Assembly (NCBI RefSeq): GCF_014705605.1
Contig: NZ_JACXIZ010000004.1
Location: 19,614 to 83,613 of the forward strand
Source of the DNA: Paenibacillus sabuli
Lineage (GTDB): Bacteria; Bacillota; Bacilli; Paenibacillales; Paenibacillaceae
Length of the DNA stretch: 64,000 nucleotides
Reading direction: 5' to 3'
Numbering within the stretch: the first letter of the stretch is position 1; each line of letters begins with the position of its first letter. Below, one piece after another: positions 16,280 through 24,199 of this stretch. The notes beneath the pieces are model-generated. The model was not told the origin of the DNA. It saw only the letters and a list, made by a program, of their open reading frames with translations, and made no database searches. Both the position numbers and the translations under genes were made by a program.

Positions 16280-16410
16280 TGCGCGCGGCCGCTGACGGCT
16301 GCCCCTTACTATCTTCGTAAATTGCGCGCGGCCACCAAGGCTGCCCATTACTATCTTCGTAAGTTGCATGCGGCCCTCAACGGCTGCCCTTCGTTAGTAT
16401 CCATTACAGA
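16280..16410. repeat. Three degenerate 42-43-bp tandem repeats
   Basis: Units start at 16280, 16323 and 16365 with TGCGCGCGGCC or TGCATGCGGCC, continue with GGCTGCCC, and in the first two close with TTACTATCTTCGTAA. They lie directly after the KamA-like stop codon and contain no coding frame. Confidence 0.8.
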
Positions 16411-16464
16411 ATAACCTGGTGCGATTGAAACCGTCCTTATCCCTTCACCATCGGCCAACGAACC

Positions 16465-16646
16465 TAACGGTTGCCACAGCGGCTATTTCGCCCAAAAAAG
16501 CGCCGATTGAATTGTAACGGTTGCCACAGGTCTTATTTTCTTGAAATCCATCGAAAAAACGCGATTGAGGCCAAATAAGCGCTGTGGCAACCGCTAGCCT
16601 GGAAATCGCCTGAAATCAATCGAAATAAGCGCGCTGGCAACCGTTA
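16465..16646. repeat. Four-box GGTTGCCAC repeat cluster, two direct and two inverted
   Basis: TAACGGTTGCCACAG occurs at 16465 and 16515 (50 bases apart). Its complement occurs at 16582 and, in diverged form, at 16632 (again 50 apart). Spacers share a CTTATTT / AAATAAGCGC element. Together they form a large imperfect palindrome between the KamA-like and MFS genes. A related copy occurs at 7192-7265. Confidence 0.9.
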
Positions 16647-16720
16647 GCTGAGGTGAGTCCCTTTGCCTGCGTGATGGATTACGTGATGGATGAGCTGTCT
16701 TTGGTTATTTCGTGAAGCAT

Positions 16721-16756
16721 CCTTAGTGTAGTTAGTGTAGTTAGTGTAGTTAGTGT
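16721..16756. repeat. 9-bp microsatellite
   Basis: TTAGTGTAG is repeated four times, the last copy ending in TTG, just downstream of the MFS gene stop. Confidence 0.8.
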
Positions 16757-16789
16757 TGTAAGTTGCAAATGTCGTGTCGTTGCCTTCGC

Positions 16790-18193
16790 TCACGTATGCT
16801 CCGCAGCCGCTCTGGGCTTGCGGATGAACCAGGCCAGCGCGAAGCCTAGCACGGCGATCCACGCCGCTACGCCAAACGCGACGTTCACCCCATGTATACT
16901 CCCGGATATTCCTGCTCCGGCTGCCGATCCGGCCCGGCTCATGACTGTAATGAGCAGCGCGGTGCCGATCGAGCCGGCAACCTGCCGCATTGTGTTGTTC
17001 ATGGCTGTGCCGTGAGGCAGCAGCTCCCGACTCAACTGATTCAGCCCGGCCGTGGTAAGCGGCATCAGCACCATCGACACGCCGAGCATACGAACCGCAT
17101 AGAGCGCGGCGATTACCGTAAGCGACGTATGCTCGTCCAGCATCATGAACGGGAACGTCCCGCCGCTGAGCAAGGCGAGCCCGACCACCGCCAGCCCTTT
17201 GCCTCCGACCTTGTCGAAGATCCGTCCGGTAATAGGCGACATGATCCCCATGACGATCGCGCCCGGCAGCAGCAAGAGCCCCGACTCCAGCGCGCTGAAG
17301 CCGCGCATATCTTGGACATACAGCGGCAGCAGCAGCTGCGCGCCGATCATGGACGTGAAGACGATCATGCCGATGCCGGTCGTGAGCCGGAAGGTCGGAT
17401 TTTTGAAGACGCGGAATTCGAGCATCGGGTGCGACATGCGCAGCTGACGCCGGATGAACAGCACGAGCGTGACGGCCCCGACTGCCAGCGAGCCCCAGAC
17501 CTCGACGTGCGTCCAGCTGAGATGACCGGCGCTGCTGAAGCCATACAGCAGTCCGCCGAAGCCGAGCGAGGAGAGCAGGATCGACGGCACGTCGACCTTC
17601 GGATTCGAGAGCTTGGTCACGTTGCTCATATACCGCGCAGCCAGGACGATGTCGATCAGCGCGATCGGAATGACGACATAGAATAGCAGCCGCCATGAAT
17701 GGCTGTCCACGATCCACCCGGAGAGCGAGGGCCCGATCGCCGGCGCGAACGAGATGACCAGCCCGACCATGCCCATGGCCGTGCCGCGCCGTTCGGGCGG
17801 GAAGATCAGGAACATCGTCGTCTGCATCAGCGGCATCATGATGCCGGCGGCTGTCGCTTGGACGATCCTGCCGACCATGAGCAGACCGAAGGTGTGGGAG
17901 ACGGCTGCGATCAGCGAGCCGATGGCAAAGAGCGTCATCGCGGTCAGGAAGAGCCGGCGCGTCGTGAATTTTTCGATCAAAAAGGCGGTGATCGGAATCA
18001 TAATGCCGTTCATCAGCATGAAGACGGTGGTCAGCCATTGCCCCTGGGAGGGACCGATGCCCAGATCCGCCATAATCGGCGGGAGTGCCGTCGCCAGCAG
18101 CGTCTGATTGAGGATGGCGATGAAGGCCCCGATCAAGAGCACGGCGACGATCCACCGTTTCTGCGTGGAGCTAATTGCTACGTTCTCGGCCAT
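16790..18193 (-). CDS. DHA2-family (EmrB/QacA-type) MFS drug exporter
   Basis: The 467-residue protein is a proton-driven major facilitator of the 14-helix DHA2 class. It begins with the typical RWIVAVLLIGAFIAILNQTLLATALP segment containing motif D1 and has a motif-A-like loop (IEKFTTRRLF). A motif C is visible in the fifth helix (SFAPAIGPSLSG), characteristic of antiporters. Length is normal for the class. Substrates are usually hydrophobic cations or toxic small molecules; the actual one is unknown. It is divergent from an aldehyde dehydrogenase gene, with mirrored promoter sequences in between, and a TetR-type gene lies beyond that, so coordinated induction by a toxic compound is plausible. 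Confidence 0.92.
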   Translation of the reverse strand: MAENVAISSTQKRWIVAVLLIGAFIAILNQTLLATALPPIMADLGIGPSQGQWLTTVFMLMNGIMIPITAFLIEKFTTRRLFLTAMTLFAIGSLIAAVSHTFGLLMVGRIVQATAAGIMMPLMQTTMFLIFPPERRGTAMGMVGLVISFAPAIGPSLSGWIVDSHSWRLLFYVVIPIALIDIVLAARYMSNVTKLSNPKVDVPSILLSSLGFGGLLYGFSSAGHLSWTHVEVWGSLAVGAVTLVLFIRRQLRMSHPMLEFRVFKNPTFRLTTGIGMIVFTSMIGAQLLLPLYVQDMRGFSALESGLLLLPGAIVMGIMSPITGRIFDKVGGKGLAVVGLALLSGGTFPFMMLDEHTSLTVIAALYAVRMLGVSMVLMPLTTAGLNQLSRELLPHGTAMNNTMRQVAGSIGTALLITVMSRAGSAAGAGISGSIHGVNVAFGVAAWIAVLGFALAWFIRKPRAAAEHT

Positions 18194-18227
18194 ATGGTTC
18201 CAGATCCCTTCGCATAGGTTGTCCCTT

Positions 18228-18302
18228 TATATTAACGCAACTGCGGTCGAATACAAACGCGTCTGTGAGGCGATTCACAAAACCGCTGGATGCGTTAATA
18301 TA
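18228..18302. promoter_or_regulatory. Mirrored divergent promoters with identical 12-base elements
   Basis: TATATTAACGCA (18228-18239) and its exact complement TGCGTTAATATA (18291-18302) face the MFS and aldehyde dehydrogenase genes. Each contains a TAATAT -10 hexamer. Plausible -35 hexamers lie 16-17 bases upstream: TTCACA for the dehydrogenase, TTTGTA for the exporter. The elements are 63 bases apart, close to six helical turns. This could be a regulator operator overlapping both -10 boxes. Confidence 0.6.
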
Positions 18303-18335
18303 GAGTCAGGGTCAAACTGCAAGGAAAGGTGGATG

Positions 18336-19778
18336 ATGGCGATGCACACATGGCGCAATCTATATAATGGCGAGTGGAAGGACGCGCTGTCCGGCGACAC
18401 GTCGAAGGTGATTAATCCGGCAACCGGCGAGCAGGTCGCAGTCGCGGCCTACGGCGGCGCGGAGGATGCCAAGGCGGCGGCCGAAGCTGCGGCGGCGGCC
18501 TTCCCGAAGTGGGCTGCGACGCCGGCCAAGGAGCGGGCGGCGCTGCTGCACCGGCTCGCCGACCTGCTCGAGCGGGACAAGGACGAGCTGGCCCGCCTGA
18601 TTACGCGGGAGATGGGCAAGCCGCTGAAGGAAGCGACGGGCGAGGTGGCGATCTCGGCCGATTATTTGCGCTGGAATGCGGAGGAGGCGGTGCGCGTATA
18701 CGGCAAGCTGATCCCGTCGCCGTCGCCGGACAAGCGACTGTTGACGCTGCACCAGCCGGTGGGGCCGGTGGCGGCGATCACGCCGTGGAACTTCCCGCTG
18801 TCGATGGGCGCGCGCAAGCTCGCGCCGGCGCTCGCGGCAGGCTGCACGGTCGTACACAAGCCGGCGGGCAAGACGCCCGGCGCGGCGGTGCGCTTCGTGG
18901 AGCTGGCCGGGGAGGCGGGCTTCTCCGAAGGGGTCGTCAATCTCGTCATGGGCCGCTCGAGCGAGATCGGCGAAGCGCTGCTCACGCATCCGGCGATCCG
19001 CAAGGTCGCCTTCACCGGCTCGACGGCCGTCGGCAAAAAGCTGATGGAACTGGCAGCCGGGCAAGTGAAAAAGATCTCGATGGAGCTGGGTGGACATGCG
19101 CCGTTCCTCGTGTTCGACGATGCCGATCTGGACGCCGCGGCCCTCGGCGCGATCGGCAGCAAATTCCGCAATGCCGGCCAGACGTGCATCTGCGCCAACC
19201 GCATCTACGTCCAGGCTTCGATCCGAGATGCCTTCCTGGAGCGATTCGAAAAGGCGGCGCGCGAACTGATCGTCGGCGACGGGATGAAGGACGGCACCAC
19301 GGTAGGGCCGCTTATCGACGAGGATGCGCTGGCGAAGGTGGACGAGCAGGTCAAGGATGCGGTGGACAAGGGCGCGACCGTCGTGCTCGGCGGCAAGCGG
19401 AGCGAATCGCATCCGGAGGGCTGCTTCTACGAGCCGACGATCCTCGCGGGCGTGAACGAGCGCATGACGATTACGCACGAGGAGACGTTCGGACCGGTGG
19501 CGCCGGTGTATACGTTCGAGACGGAAGAAGAGGCGCTGTGCAAAGCCAACGACACCGAATACGGCCTCGCCGCCTACTATTACACCCGCGATCTCGGTCG
19601 GGCGGTGCGGGTCTACGAGGGCTTGCAGTATGGCATCATCGGCTGCAATGATGCGGTGCCGACGACCGTCGAAGGTCCGTTCGGAGGCTGGAAGGAGAGC
19701 GGCATCGGCCGCGAAGGCGGACCGGGCAGCTTGAGCGACTTTTTGGAGACCAAGTTCGTGTCGATGCGGCTGGGGTAA
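18336..19778 (+). CDS. NAD(P)-dependent aldehyde dehydrogenase, GabD-like
   Basis: The 480-residue protein is a full-length class 3 aldehyde dehydrogenase, oxidising an aldehyde to the acid in the cytosol. Catalytic C284 sits in NAGQTCICANR and the general base E250 in MELGGHAP; the cofactor motif FTGSTAVGKKL and the substrate-tunnel sequence ITPWNFPLSM are intact. The overall pattern (EEAVRVYGKLIPSP, LTLHQPVGPVAAI) is closest to succinate-semialdehyde dehydrogenases, but the true substrate may differ. Three ATGs cluster at the start; 18336 has the best spacing from AAGGAAAGG. It is transcribed divergently from the exporter and followed by a TetR gene with its own promoter. Confidence 0.92.
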   Translation: MAMHTWRNLYNGEWKDALSGDTSKVINPATGEQVAVAAYGGAEDAKAAAEAAAAAFPKWAATPAKERAALLHRLADLLERDKDELARLITREMGKPLKEATGEVAISADYLRWNAEEAVRVYGKLIPSPSPDKRLLTLHQPVGPVAAITPWNFPLSMGARKLAPALAAGCTVVHKPAGKTPGAAVRFVELAGEAGFSEGVVNLVMGRSSEIGEALLTHPAIRKVAFTGSTAVGKKLMELAAGQVKKISMELGGHAPFLVFDDADLDAAALGAIGSKFRNAGQTCICANRIYVQASIRDAFLERFEKAARELIVGDGMKDGTTVGPLIDEDALAKVDEQVKDAVDKGATVVLGGKRSESHPEGCFYEPTILAGVNERMTITHEETFGPVAPVYTFETEEEALCKANDTEYGLAAYYYTRDLGRAVRVYEGLQYGIIGCNDAVPTTVEGPFGGWKESGIGREGGPGSLSDFLETKFVSMRLG

Positions 19779-19803
19779 TTTGCTCATACTTGTTCGAAAG
19801 CGC

Positions 19804-19832
19804 TTGACAGCAAAATTGGGAAATTCTATACT
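19804..19832 (+). promoter_or_regulatory. Sigma-A promoter of the TetR gene
   Basis: A perfect TTGACA (19804-19809) and TATACT (19827-19832) are spaced by 17 bases, about 55 bases before the TetR start codon. Confidence 0.88.
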
Positions 19833-19888
19833 GTATGTTATTCGACTATATCATTTCCATGGATCAGGAAGAGGCAAGGAGGGAAAGT

Positions 19889-20509
19889 ATGAATCATGTC
19901 CAGGACCTTGCCGAGCGGAAAAAAATGGGAACCCGAGACCGAATGCTGCATGCGGCCATTGATCTGATCTCGGCCAAAGGCTATAAAAACGTAACCATCG
20001 AAGAAATTGCAAAGGAAGCGGACGTCAGTGCGATGACGGTGTTTCGTCACTTCGGCAATAAGATGAATATGCTGGAGGAAGCGGTCGACCGGTTCTACTA
20101 TCCGATTCCGGTGCAAAAAATTTTCGAGGAGCGTATGACGTATGAGCTCAGGAGCGATTTGCGTCTGATTTGCGAAATTTATTATGAACTGATGCGTCAG
20201 AATGTAAAGCTTGTCCACATTGCCTACAAGGAAGGCCAAGCGATTCCCGGACTATTGGAATGGGTGAGCAGGCATCCCCGGCAGCTGAAGGAGCTGATGA
20301 TGGAATACATTCAGCGCATGCAGGAGTTGGGGAAGGTCAAGGCCATTAATACCTTCAAGGTGGAGAGCCACGCCCTGATGTTTATTGCCCTGCACTACGG
20401 CTCGATTTTGGCAAGAACCTTTGTCGAAGGCAATCGGGTTTCCTTTTTGACCGATCAGGAGATCATTGACGAAAGCGTCGAACTTTTTTATAACGCGTTA
20501 ACCGTATGA
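19889..20509 (+). CDS. TetR/AcrR-family transcriptional regulator
   Basis: The 206-residue protein has the N-terminal TetR helix-turn-helix (about 12-60: RDRMLHAAIDLISAKGYKNVTIEEIAKEADVSAMTVFRHFGNK split over helices 1-4), with an unrelated ligand-binding C-terminal part. The start at ATG 19889 is supported by AAGGAGGG five bases upstream. Base composition is clearly lower in GC than the neighbouring ALDH and MFS genes. It may control the divergent exporter/dehydrogenase promoters or the catabolic cluster that begins at 20849; position alone does not decide. It has its own consensus promoter and terminator. Confidence 0.9.
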   Translation: MNHVQDLAERKKMGTRDRMLHAAIDLISAKGYKNVTIEEIAKEADVSAMTVFRHFGNKMNMLEEAVDRFYYPIPVQKIFEERMTYELRSDLRLICEIYYELMRQNVKLVHIAYKEGQAIPGLLEWVSRHPRQLKELMMEYIQRMQELGKVKAINTFKVESHALMFIALHYGSILARTFVEGNRVSFLTDQEIIDESVELFYNALTV

Positions 20510-20540
20510 ACGAGCTGCGAGGGCCGATGCCCTTTCTCGA

Positions 20541-20569
20541 AAAGCCGGACCTGAAAAGGTCCGGTTTTT
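20541..20569 (+). terminator. Terminator of the TetR gene
   Basis: CCGGACC (20545-20551), loop TGAAAA, GGTCCGG (20558-20564) and then TTTTT, with AAAA in front. Confidence 0.92.
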
Positions 20570-20678
20570 CGTTTTATAATTTGATGAATATATGAAAAGT
20601 TGACGAGCAGTCCAACCGATCGGCGCATTAAATATGTTGTATATACGTTAGGTAATATTACATAATAATAAAAAGTGT

Positions 20679-20707
20679 TTGACAATTGCTTGGTGAATTG
20701 TTTAAAA
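20679..20707 (+). promoter_or_regulatory. Promoter of the Rieske/TRAP catabolic cluster
   Basis: A perfect TTGACA at 20679-20684 is followed after 17 bases by TTAAAA (20702-20707), giving a leader of about 135 bases. The spacer contains an inverted repeat CAATT/AATTG that could be bound by a regulator. The leader holds a T7 tract at 20794-20801 without a clear upstream stem. Confidence 0.6.
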
Positions 20708-20848
20708 TGGCTTCAAATGATAGTGAAAACTAACATTGGAGCGGTGAATGATGTAAAGATGTGCTTGAACGTGTTGAATAACGGATAAGCTCTCTTTTTT
20801 TGATGAATATGTTAGCCTTTAATAACATTTTGAGAACGGAGATGTGAC

Positions 20849-21217
20849 ATGAGGCTATTCATTCACTCGACGCATGGCCCCGAGGCTCCGAGCCAGGCCG
20901 ACCGCGCGCTGCTCATCGCCGAGACGGCGCTGAGGGAAGGCCACGAGGTAGCGATGTTCCTGGCCGGAGACGCTGTGCGGATGTGGAAGGAGCCGGTGTG
21001 GTCGAGCAAGCTCGGCCTCGGACCGGATGCGGTGCCGGTAGCGGATCGTGCCGCGCGCATCGCACAGCTGGGCGGGCGGATCGTGCTCTCCCGGTTGTCG
21101 TGCGAGACGCGCGGAATCGAGCCGGATGCACAGACCAACGGGCAATGGCAGCTCGGCGAGCCGCTGGATCTGGTACGGATGACGGAAGCTTGTGACAAGA
21201 TGATTACCTACGGATGA
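20849..21217 (+). CDS. DsrE/DsrF-like family protein
   Basis: The 122-residue protein shows the DsrE-type alpha/beta pattern: an N-terminal strand LFIHSTHGPEAP, an ADRALLIAETALREGHEVAMFLAGDAV helix-strand unit, and a cysteine in a turn (SRLSCETRGI) at the place where active DsrE/TusD proteins carry their sulfur-accepting cysteine. Family members handle persulfide sulfur, but many stand-alone homologues are uncharacterised. GGAG lies upstream of ATG 20849. It is the first gene of a long cluster and ends 10 bases before the isochorismatase-like gene. Its presence in a Rieske-oxygenase cluster is unexplained; a role with sulfur- or thiol-containing intermediates is only a guess. Confidence 0.72.
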   Translation: MRLFIHSTHGPEAPSQADRALLIAETALREGHEVAMFLAGDAVRMWKEPVWSSKLGLGPDAVPVADRAARIAQLGGRIVLSRLSCETRGIEPDAQTNGQWQLGEPLDLVRMTEACDKMITYG

Positions 21218-21227
21218 GGGGTGCGGC

Positions 21228-21980
21228 ATGGGACAGGGATGGGAGAGCTACATTGACGCGGCGGATCGTACGATCTATGCCCGCTCGGGACTTGGCGGCC
21301 AGACGGGATTCGGCGCCCGGGCGGCGCTGCTGATCATCGACGTGCAGTACGGCTTCACCGGAGAGCCGGACGGACAGGAGGCCAGCGCAGGCGAGCAGCC
21401 GAATCCGAAGATTGCCGTAGACGCAGGCGGCATCGACCACCCGATTCAGTGCGGGCAGGAGAGCTGGCAGGCTGTGCGCGAGATCGGCAGGCTGCTGGCG
21501 AGCTGCCGACAGCTCGGGCTTCCTGTGATGTACACGTACATGGAAGGCGAGGCTCCGGGCATGAATCGCAATGTCGGCGTCAAGGGCGCGCTCTACGATC
21601 ATCCTACGCTGCAGCGCGGCGCGCGGGGCACGCAGATCGTGGAGCCGCTCGCGCCGCTTCCAGGGGAACGGCTGCTGTCGAAGAAAAAGCCGAGCGCATT
21701 TTTTGGCACCCCGCTCATCGCCTATCTGACCGAGACCGGGGTCGACACCGTCGTCGTCGTTGGCTGCACGACGAGCGGCTGCGTGAGGGCGACCGTGGTG
21801 GACGCCTTCTCGCACAATCTGCGTGTCATCGTCCCGGAGGAGGCGGTCTTCGACCGCGGCAAGGCGTCGCATGCGGTCAATCTGTTCGACATGCAGCAGA
21901 AGTACGCCGAAGTGCTGCCGGTAGCGGATGTGCTGGAGACGCTCGATCGAATGCTGACGACAAGGGAGGGACAGGCATGA
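21228..21980 (+). CDS. Isochorismatase-superfamily cysteine hydrolase
   Basis: The 250-residue protein has the catalytic triad of cysteine amidohydrolases of the isochorismatase fold: D38 in LLIIDVQYGFTG, K154 in SKKKPSAFFGT and C185 in GCTTSGCVRATVVDA. The TTSGCVRATV signature is shared with N-carbamoylsarcosine amidase and maleamate amidohydrolase rather than with true isochorismatases, so cleavage of an amide or carbamoyl bond is the best inference. It is cytosolic. The stop codon overlaps the next start (ATGA), implying translational coupling to the DUF3891 gene. Within the cluster it may release ammonia from an amide formed during breakdown of the imported compound. Confidence 0.88.
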   Translation: MGQGWESYIDAADRTIYARSGLGGQTGFGARAALLIIDVQYGFTGEPDGQEASAGEQPNPKIAVDAGGIDHPIQCGQESWQAVREIGRLLASCRQLGLPVMYTYMEGEAPGMNRNVGVKGALYDHPTLQRGARGTQIVEPLAPLPGERLLSKKKPSAFFGTPLIAYLTETGVDTVVVVGCTTSGCVRATVVDAFSHNLRVIVPEEAVFDRGKASHAVNLFDMQQKYAEVLPVADVLETLDRMLTTREGQA

Positions 21981-22792
21981 TTATCTCGGCGCAAGAAGGC
22001 GGGCTCGCACTGGTGCGGCAAGATGATCACATGGGCCAGTGCGGCGAGCTGGCCGATCGCTGGGGCGGCAGCTTCGAGGCTCCGCCGCAGGCCGGGGAGG
22101 TGCGGCTGGCGGTCGCGCACCACGACTGGGGATGGACGCCGGTGGACGATGCGCTGCCCTATCACGAGGCGACCGGGCGGCCGCGCAATTTTCACGAGTT
22201 CGACCTGGAGGAGCATGCGCGCTTCTACGAGCAAGGATACCGCAAGGTGCTCGAGCGCAGCCGCTATGCCGGTCTGCTGGTCGGGATGCACTGGATCGGA
22301 CTGTACCGGAGCCGCTACGGCTACGATCCGACGCTGACGTTGCCGGTGCCGGAGCGGCTGCGGGCGAGCATGGATGCGCGTATACTGCGGCTGGAGCACG
22401 AGCTGCTCGAGTTGCGTCTGGCATGCTGGGACAGCTCGCAGTCCAGAGGCGCGTTCGAGGCCGGACTGTGGATGGGCTACGAATGGCTGCAAGTGCTGGA
22501 CCGGATGTCGCTGTACATGTCGCTCGGCCATCCCGGGCGGGCAGCGGTGGAGACGGCCGTCGGTACGATCCGTCCGGCACTCGCGGCGCCGGCGGTGGAG
22601 ATTCGGGTCGCGGCTCCCGGAGACGGCAGGCTGCTGGTCGATCCGTTCCCATTCGCAGAGCCCTTCGTCAGCACGGTGCGGCGCAGACACATCCCCGACC
22701 TCGACTACGCCGGGCCAGCGCAGCTGGAGGCCGCGCTGGCGGAGGCACAGCCTGAGCCGCTCGAATGGATGATTGCGCCGAAGCGGCGATAG
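21977..22792 (+). CDS. DUF3891 family protein
   Basis: The 271-residue protein matches the pattern of DUF3891, a family of unknown function: an early QDDHMGQCGELADRWGG segment, an AVAHHDWGW motif, the RPRNFHEFD block, and GLLVGMHWIGLY. The repeated His/Asp residues (DH at 16-17, HHDWGW, MHW) recall metal-dependent HD-like hydrolases, but no activity is established. ATG 21977 overlaps the previous stop and has GGGAGGG upstream. Tight coupling to the cysteine hydrolase suggests that it acts in the same pathway. Confidence 0.8.
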   Translation: MIISAQEGGLALVRQDDHMGQCGELADRWGGSFEAPPQAGEVRLAVAHHDWGWTPVDDALPYHEATGRPRNFHEFDLEEHARFYEQGYRKVLERSRYAGLLVGMHWIGLYRSRYGYDPTLTLPVPERLRASMDARILRLEHELLELRLACWDSSQSRGAFEAGLWMGYEWLQVLDRMSLYMSLGHPGRAAVETAVGTIRPALAAPAVEIRVAAPGDGRLLVDPFPFAEPFVSTVRRRHIPDLDYAGPAQLEAALAEAQPEPLEWMIAPKRR

Positions 22793-22819
22793 CGCCAGAG
22801 AAAGGCCGGTGAAGCGAAG

Positions 22820-23032
22820 GTGGACCATGCAATTGTACTGCGCAGCGAATTCGGATATGTGCGGGTGGAGAGGGATACGGCGGGCGGCGGAGACCGGCTC
22901 AAGATCACCGATCTGCGTACCGGAAAATCAAGCTCCCTCGATCCGCTCGAGCTGGAATGCCTGGCCTGGAGCCGGCACGAGGACCTGCGTGATCTGCTCG
23001 ACCCGTCGCTGACGAGATGGCGGCCGGAATGA
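22820..23032 (+). CDS. Small uncharacterised protein
   Basis: A 70-residue frame starts at GTG 22820 after a purine-rich stretch (GAAGCGAAG). I do not recognise a family. The sequence is mixed alpha/beta, rich in charged residues, with no membrane segment or signal peptide. The segment LDPLELECLAWSRHEDLRDLLDPS looks like two amphipathic helices, and VERDTAGGGDRLKITDLRTGK like a beta hairpin. Its position between DUF3891 and the alcohol dehydrogenase on the same strand and its neighbour-like codon use favour a real gene, perhaps a small partner subunit. Confidence 0.55.
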   Translation: MDHAIVLRSEFGYVRVERDTAGGGDRLKITDLRTGKSSSLDPLELECLAWSRHEDLRDLLDPSLTRWRPE

Positions 23033-23107
23033 ACGACGGCTAGAAGAACGCCGGATTACAAAGCGCGAATCGCGTCATATCTTTGCACTCGAGAGGAGCA
23101 TGCCAAC

Positions 23108-24187
23108 ATGCAGCAATATTCTACTGCGGCCGTCCTGACCGCGAAGGAAAAAGTCGAGATCATGAAATTCCCGATTCCGGAGATCGGCGAGCGCGAGGGC
23201 TTGATGAAGATCGAATCCTGCGGCGTATGCGGCTTCGACAGCGAAGCCTACCGCTACGGCGGCAACGGCATGTATCAGCTGCCGAACGTGCTCGGTCACG
23301 AGATCATCGGCCGGGTCGAGGCGCTCGGCGACGAGGCGGCTCGCATCTGGGGGCTGAAGCCGGGCGACCGGATCGCGGTCGAGGAGTATATCCCGTGCCG
23401 CCAATGCGACAACTGCCTGACCGGCAACTACCGGCAGTGCTTCGAGACGCGCTACGGCGCGATGTCGATCCACGATCCGCGCACCGCGCTGTACGGCGGC
23501 TTCTCCGAATACATGTACCTGCACCCGCACTCGATCATTCACAAGATCGATTCGGAGGCCTCGGCGGAGCTGCTGCAGCTGTTCATCCCGATCTCCAACG
23601 GCATCGACTGGGTGCATGTCGGCCGCGTGCAGGTCGGCGACACGGTCGTGATTCAGGGGCCGGGGCCGATGGGACTGGCCTCGGTCGTGGCGGCCAAGGA
23701 GGCCGGCGCGGGCAACATCATCATCACCGGCCTGTCCAAGGACGAGCGGCGCCTGGAGATCGCGCGGGAGCTGGGTGCGGACCACACCTTCTATGCCGAC
23801 ACGCAGGATCTCGTCAAGGAGATCAAGGAGGTCACGAATGGCAAGCTGGCCAACGCGGTCATCAACGCCTCGACCTCGCCGCAGCAGCTGGCGACCGCCG
23901 TCGAGCTCGCGGGCGAGCGCGCCACGGTCGTCCACTCCGGCTCGGACCATCGTCCGACGCAGGACATGATCGCGACCAATATTACGTATAAGCTGCTGAC
24001 GATCAAGGGCGTGCTCGGTCGGCCCAAAAAAGCGGTCGGCGCGGCGCTGAAACTGATCGAATCGGGCAAGTATCCGCTGGATAAGATGATCTCGCACGCC
24101 TTCTCTGTCGACGAGGCGGCGCGCGCCATGGATATTCACGCCTTCGGCAAGGATGGCTGCATCCATGTCGCAATTGTCAACGAATAG
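23108..24187 (+). CDS. Zinc-dependent alcohol dehydrogenase (MDR superfamily)
   Basis: The 359-residue protein is a classical zinc MDR enzyme. Catalytic-zinc ligands C38 (ESCGVCGFD), H64 and E65 (LGHEIIG) and all four structural-zinc cysteines (C97, C100, C103, C111) are present. The Rossmann motif reads IQGPGPMGLASV. It should oxidise an alcohol or cis-diol-type intermediate with NAD(P). In the cluster it precedes the Rieske dioxygenase genes by only 12 bases, so it may act on the alcohol formed after hydroxylation. GAGAGGAG lies upstream of ATG 23108. Confidence 0.92.
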   Translation: MQQYSTAAVLTAKEKVEIMKFPIPEIGEREGLMKIESCGVCGFDSEAYRYGGNGMYQLPNVLGHEIIGRVEALGDEAARIWGLKPGDRIAVEEYIPCRQCDNCLTGNYRQCFETRYGAMSIHDPRTALYGGFSEYMYLHPHSIIHKIDSEASAELLQLFIPISNGIDWVHVGRVQVGDTVVIQGPGPMGLASVVAAKEAGAGNIIITGLSKDERRLEIARELGADHTFYADTQDLVKEIKEVTNGKLANAVINASTSPQQLATAVELAGERATVVHSGSDHRPTQDMIATNITYKLLTIKGVLGRPKKAVGAALKLIESGKYPLDKMISHAFSVDEAARAMDIHAFGKDGCIHVAIVNE

Positions 24188-24199
24188 GAGGTGCTGACG

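Noticed and set aside
16644..18155. A 503-codon minus-strand frame with NTNYT repeats
   Set aside because: It is a shifted frame of the MFS exporter gene running into the 9-bp microsatellite.
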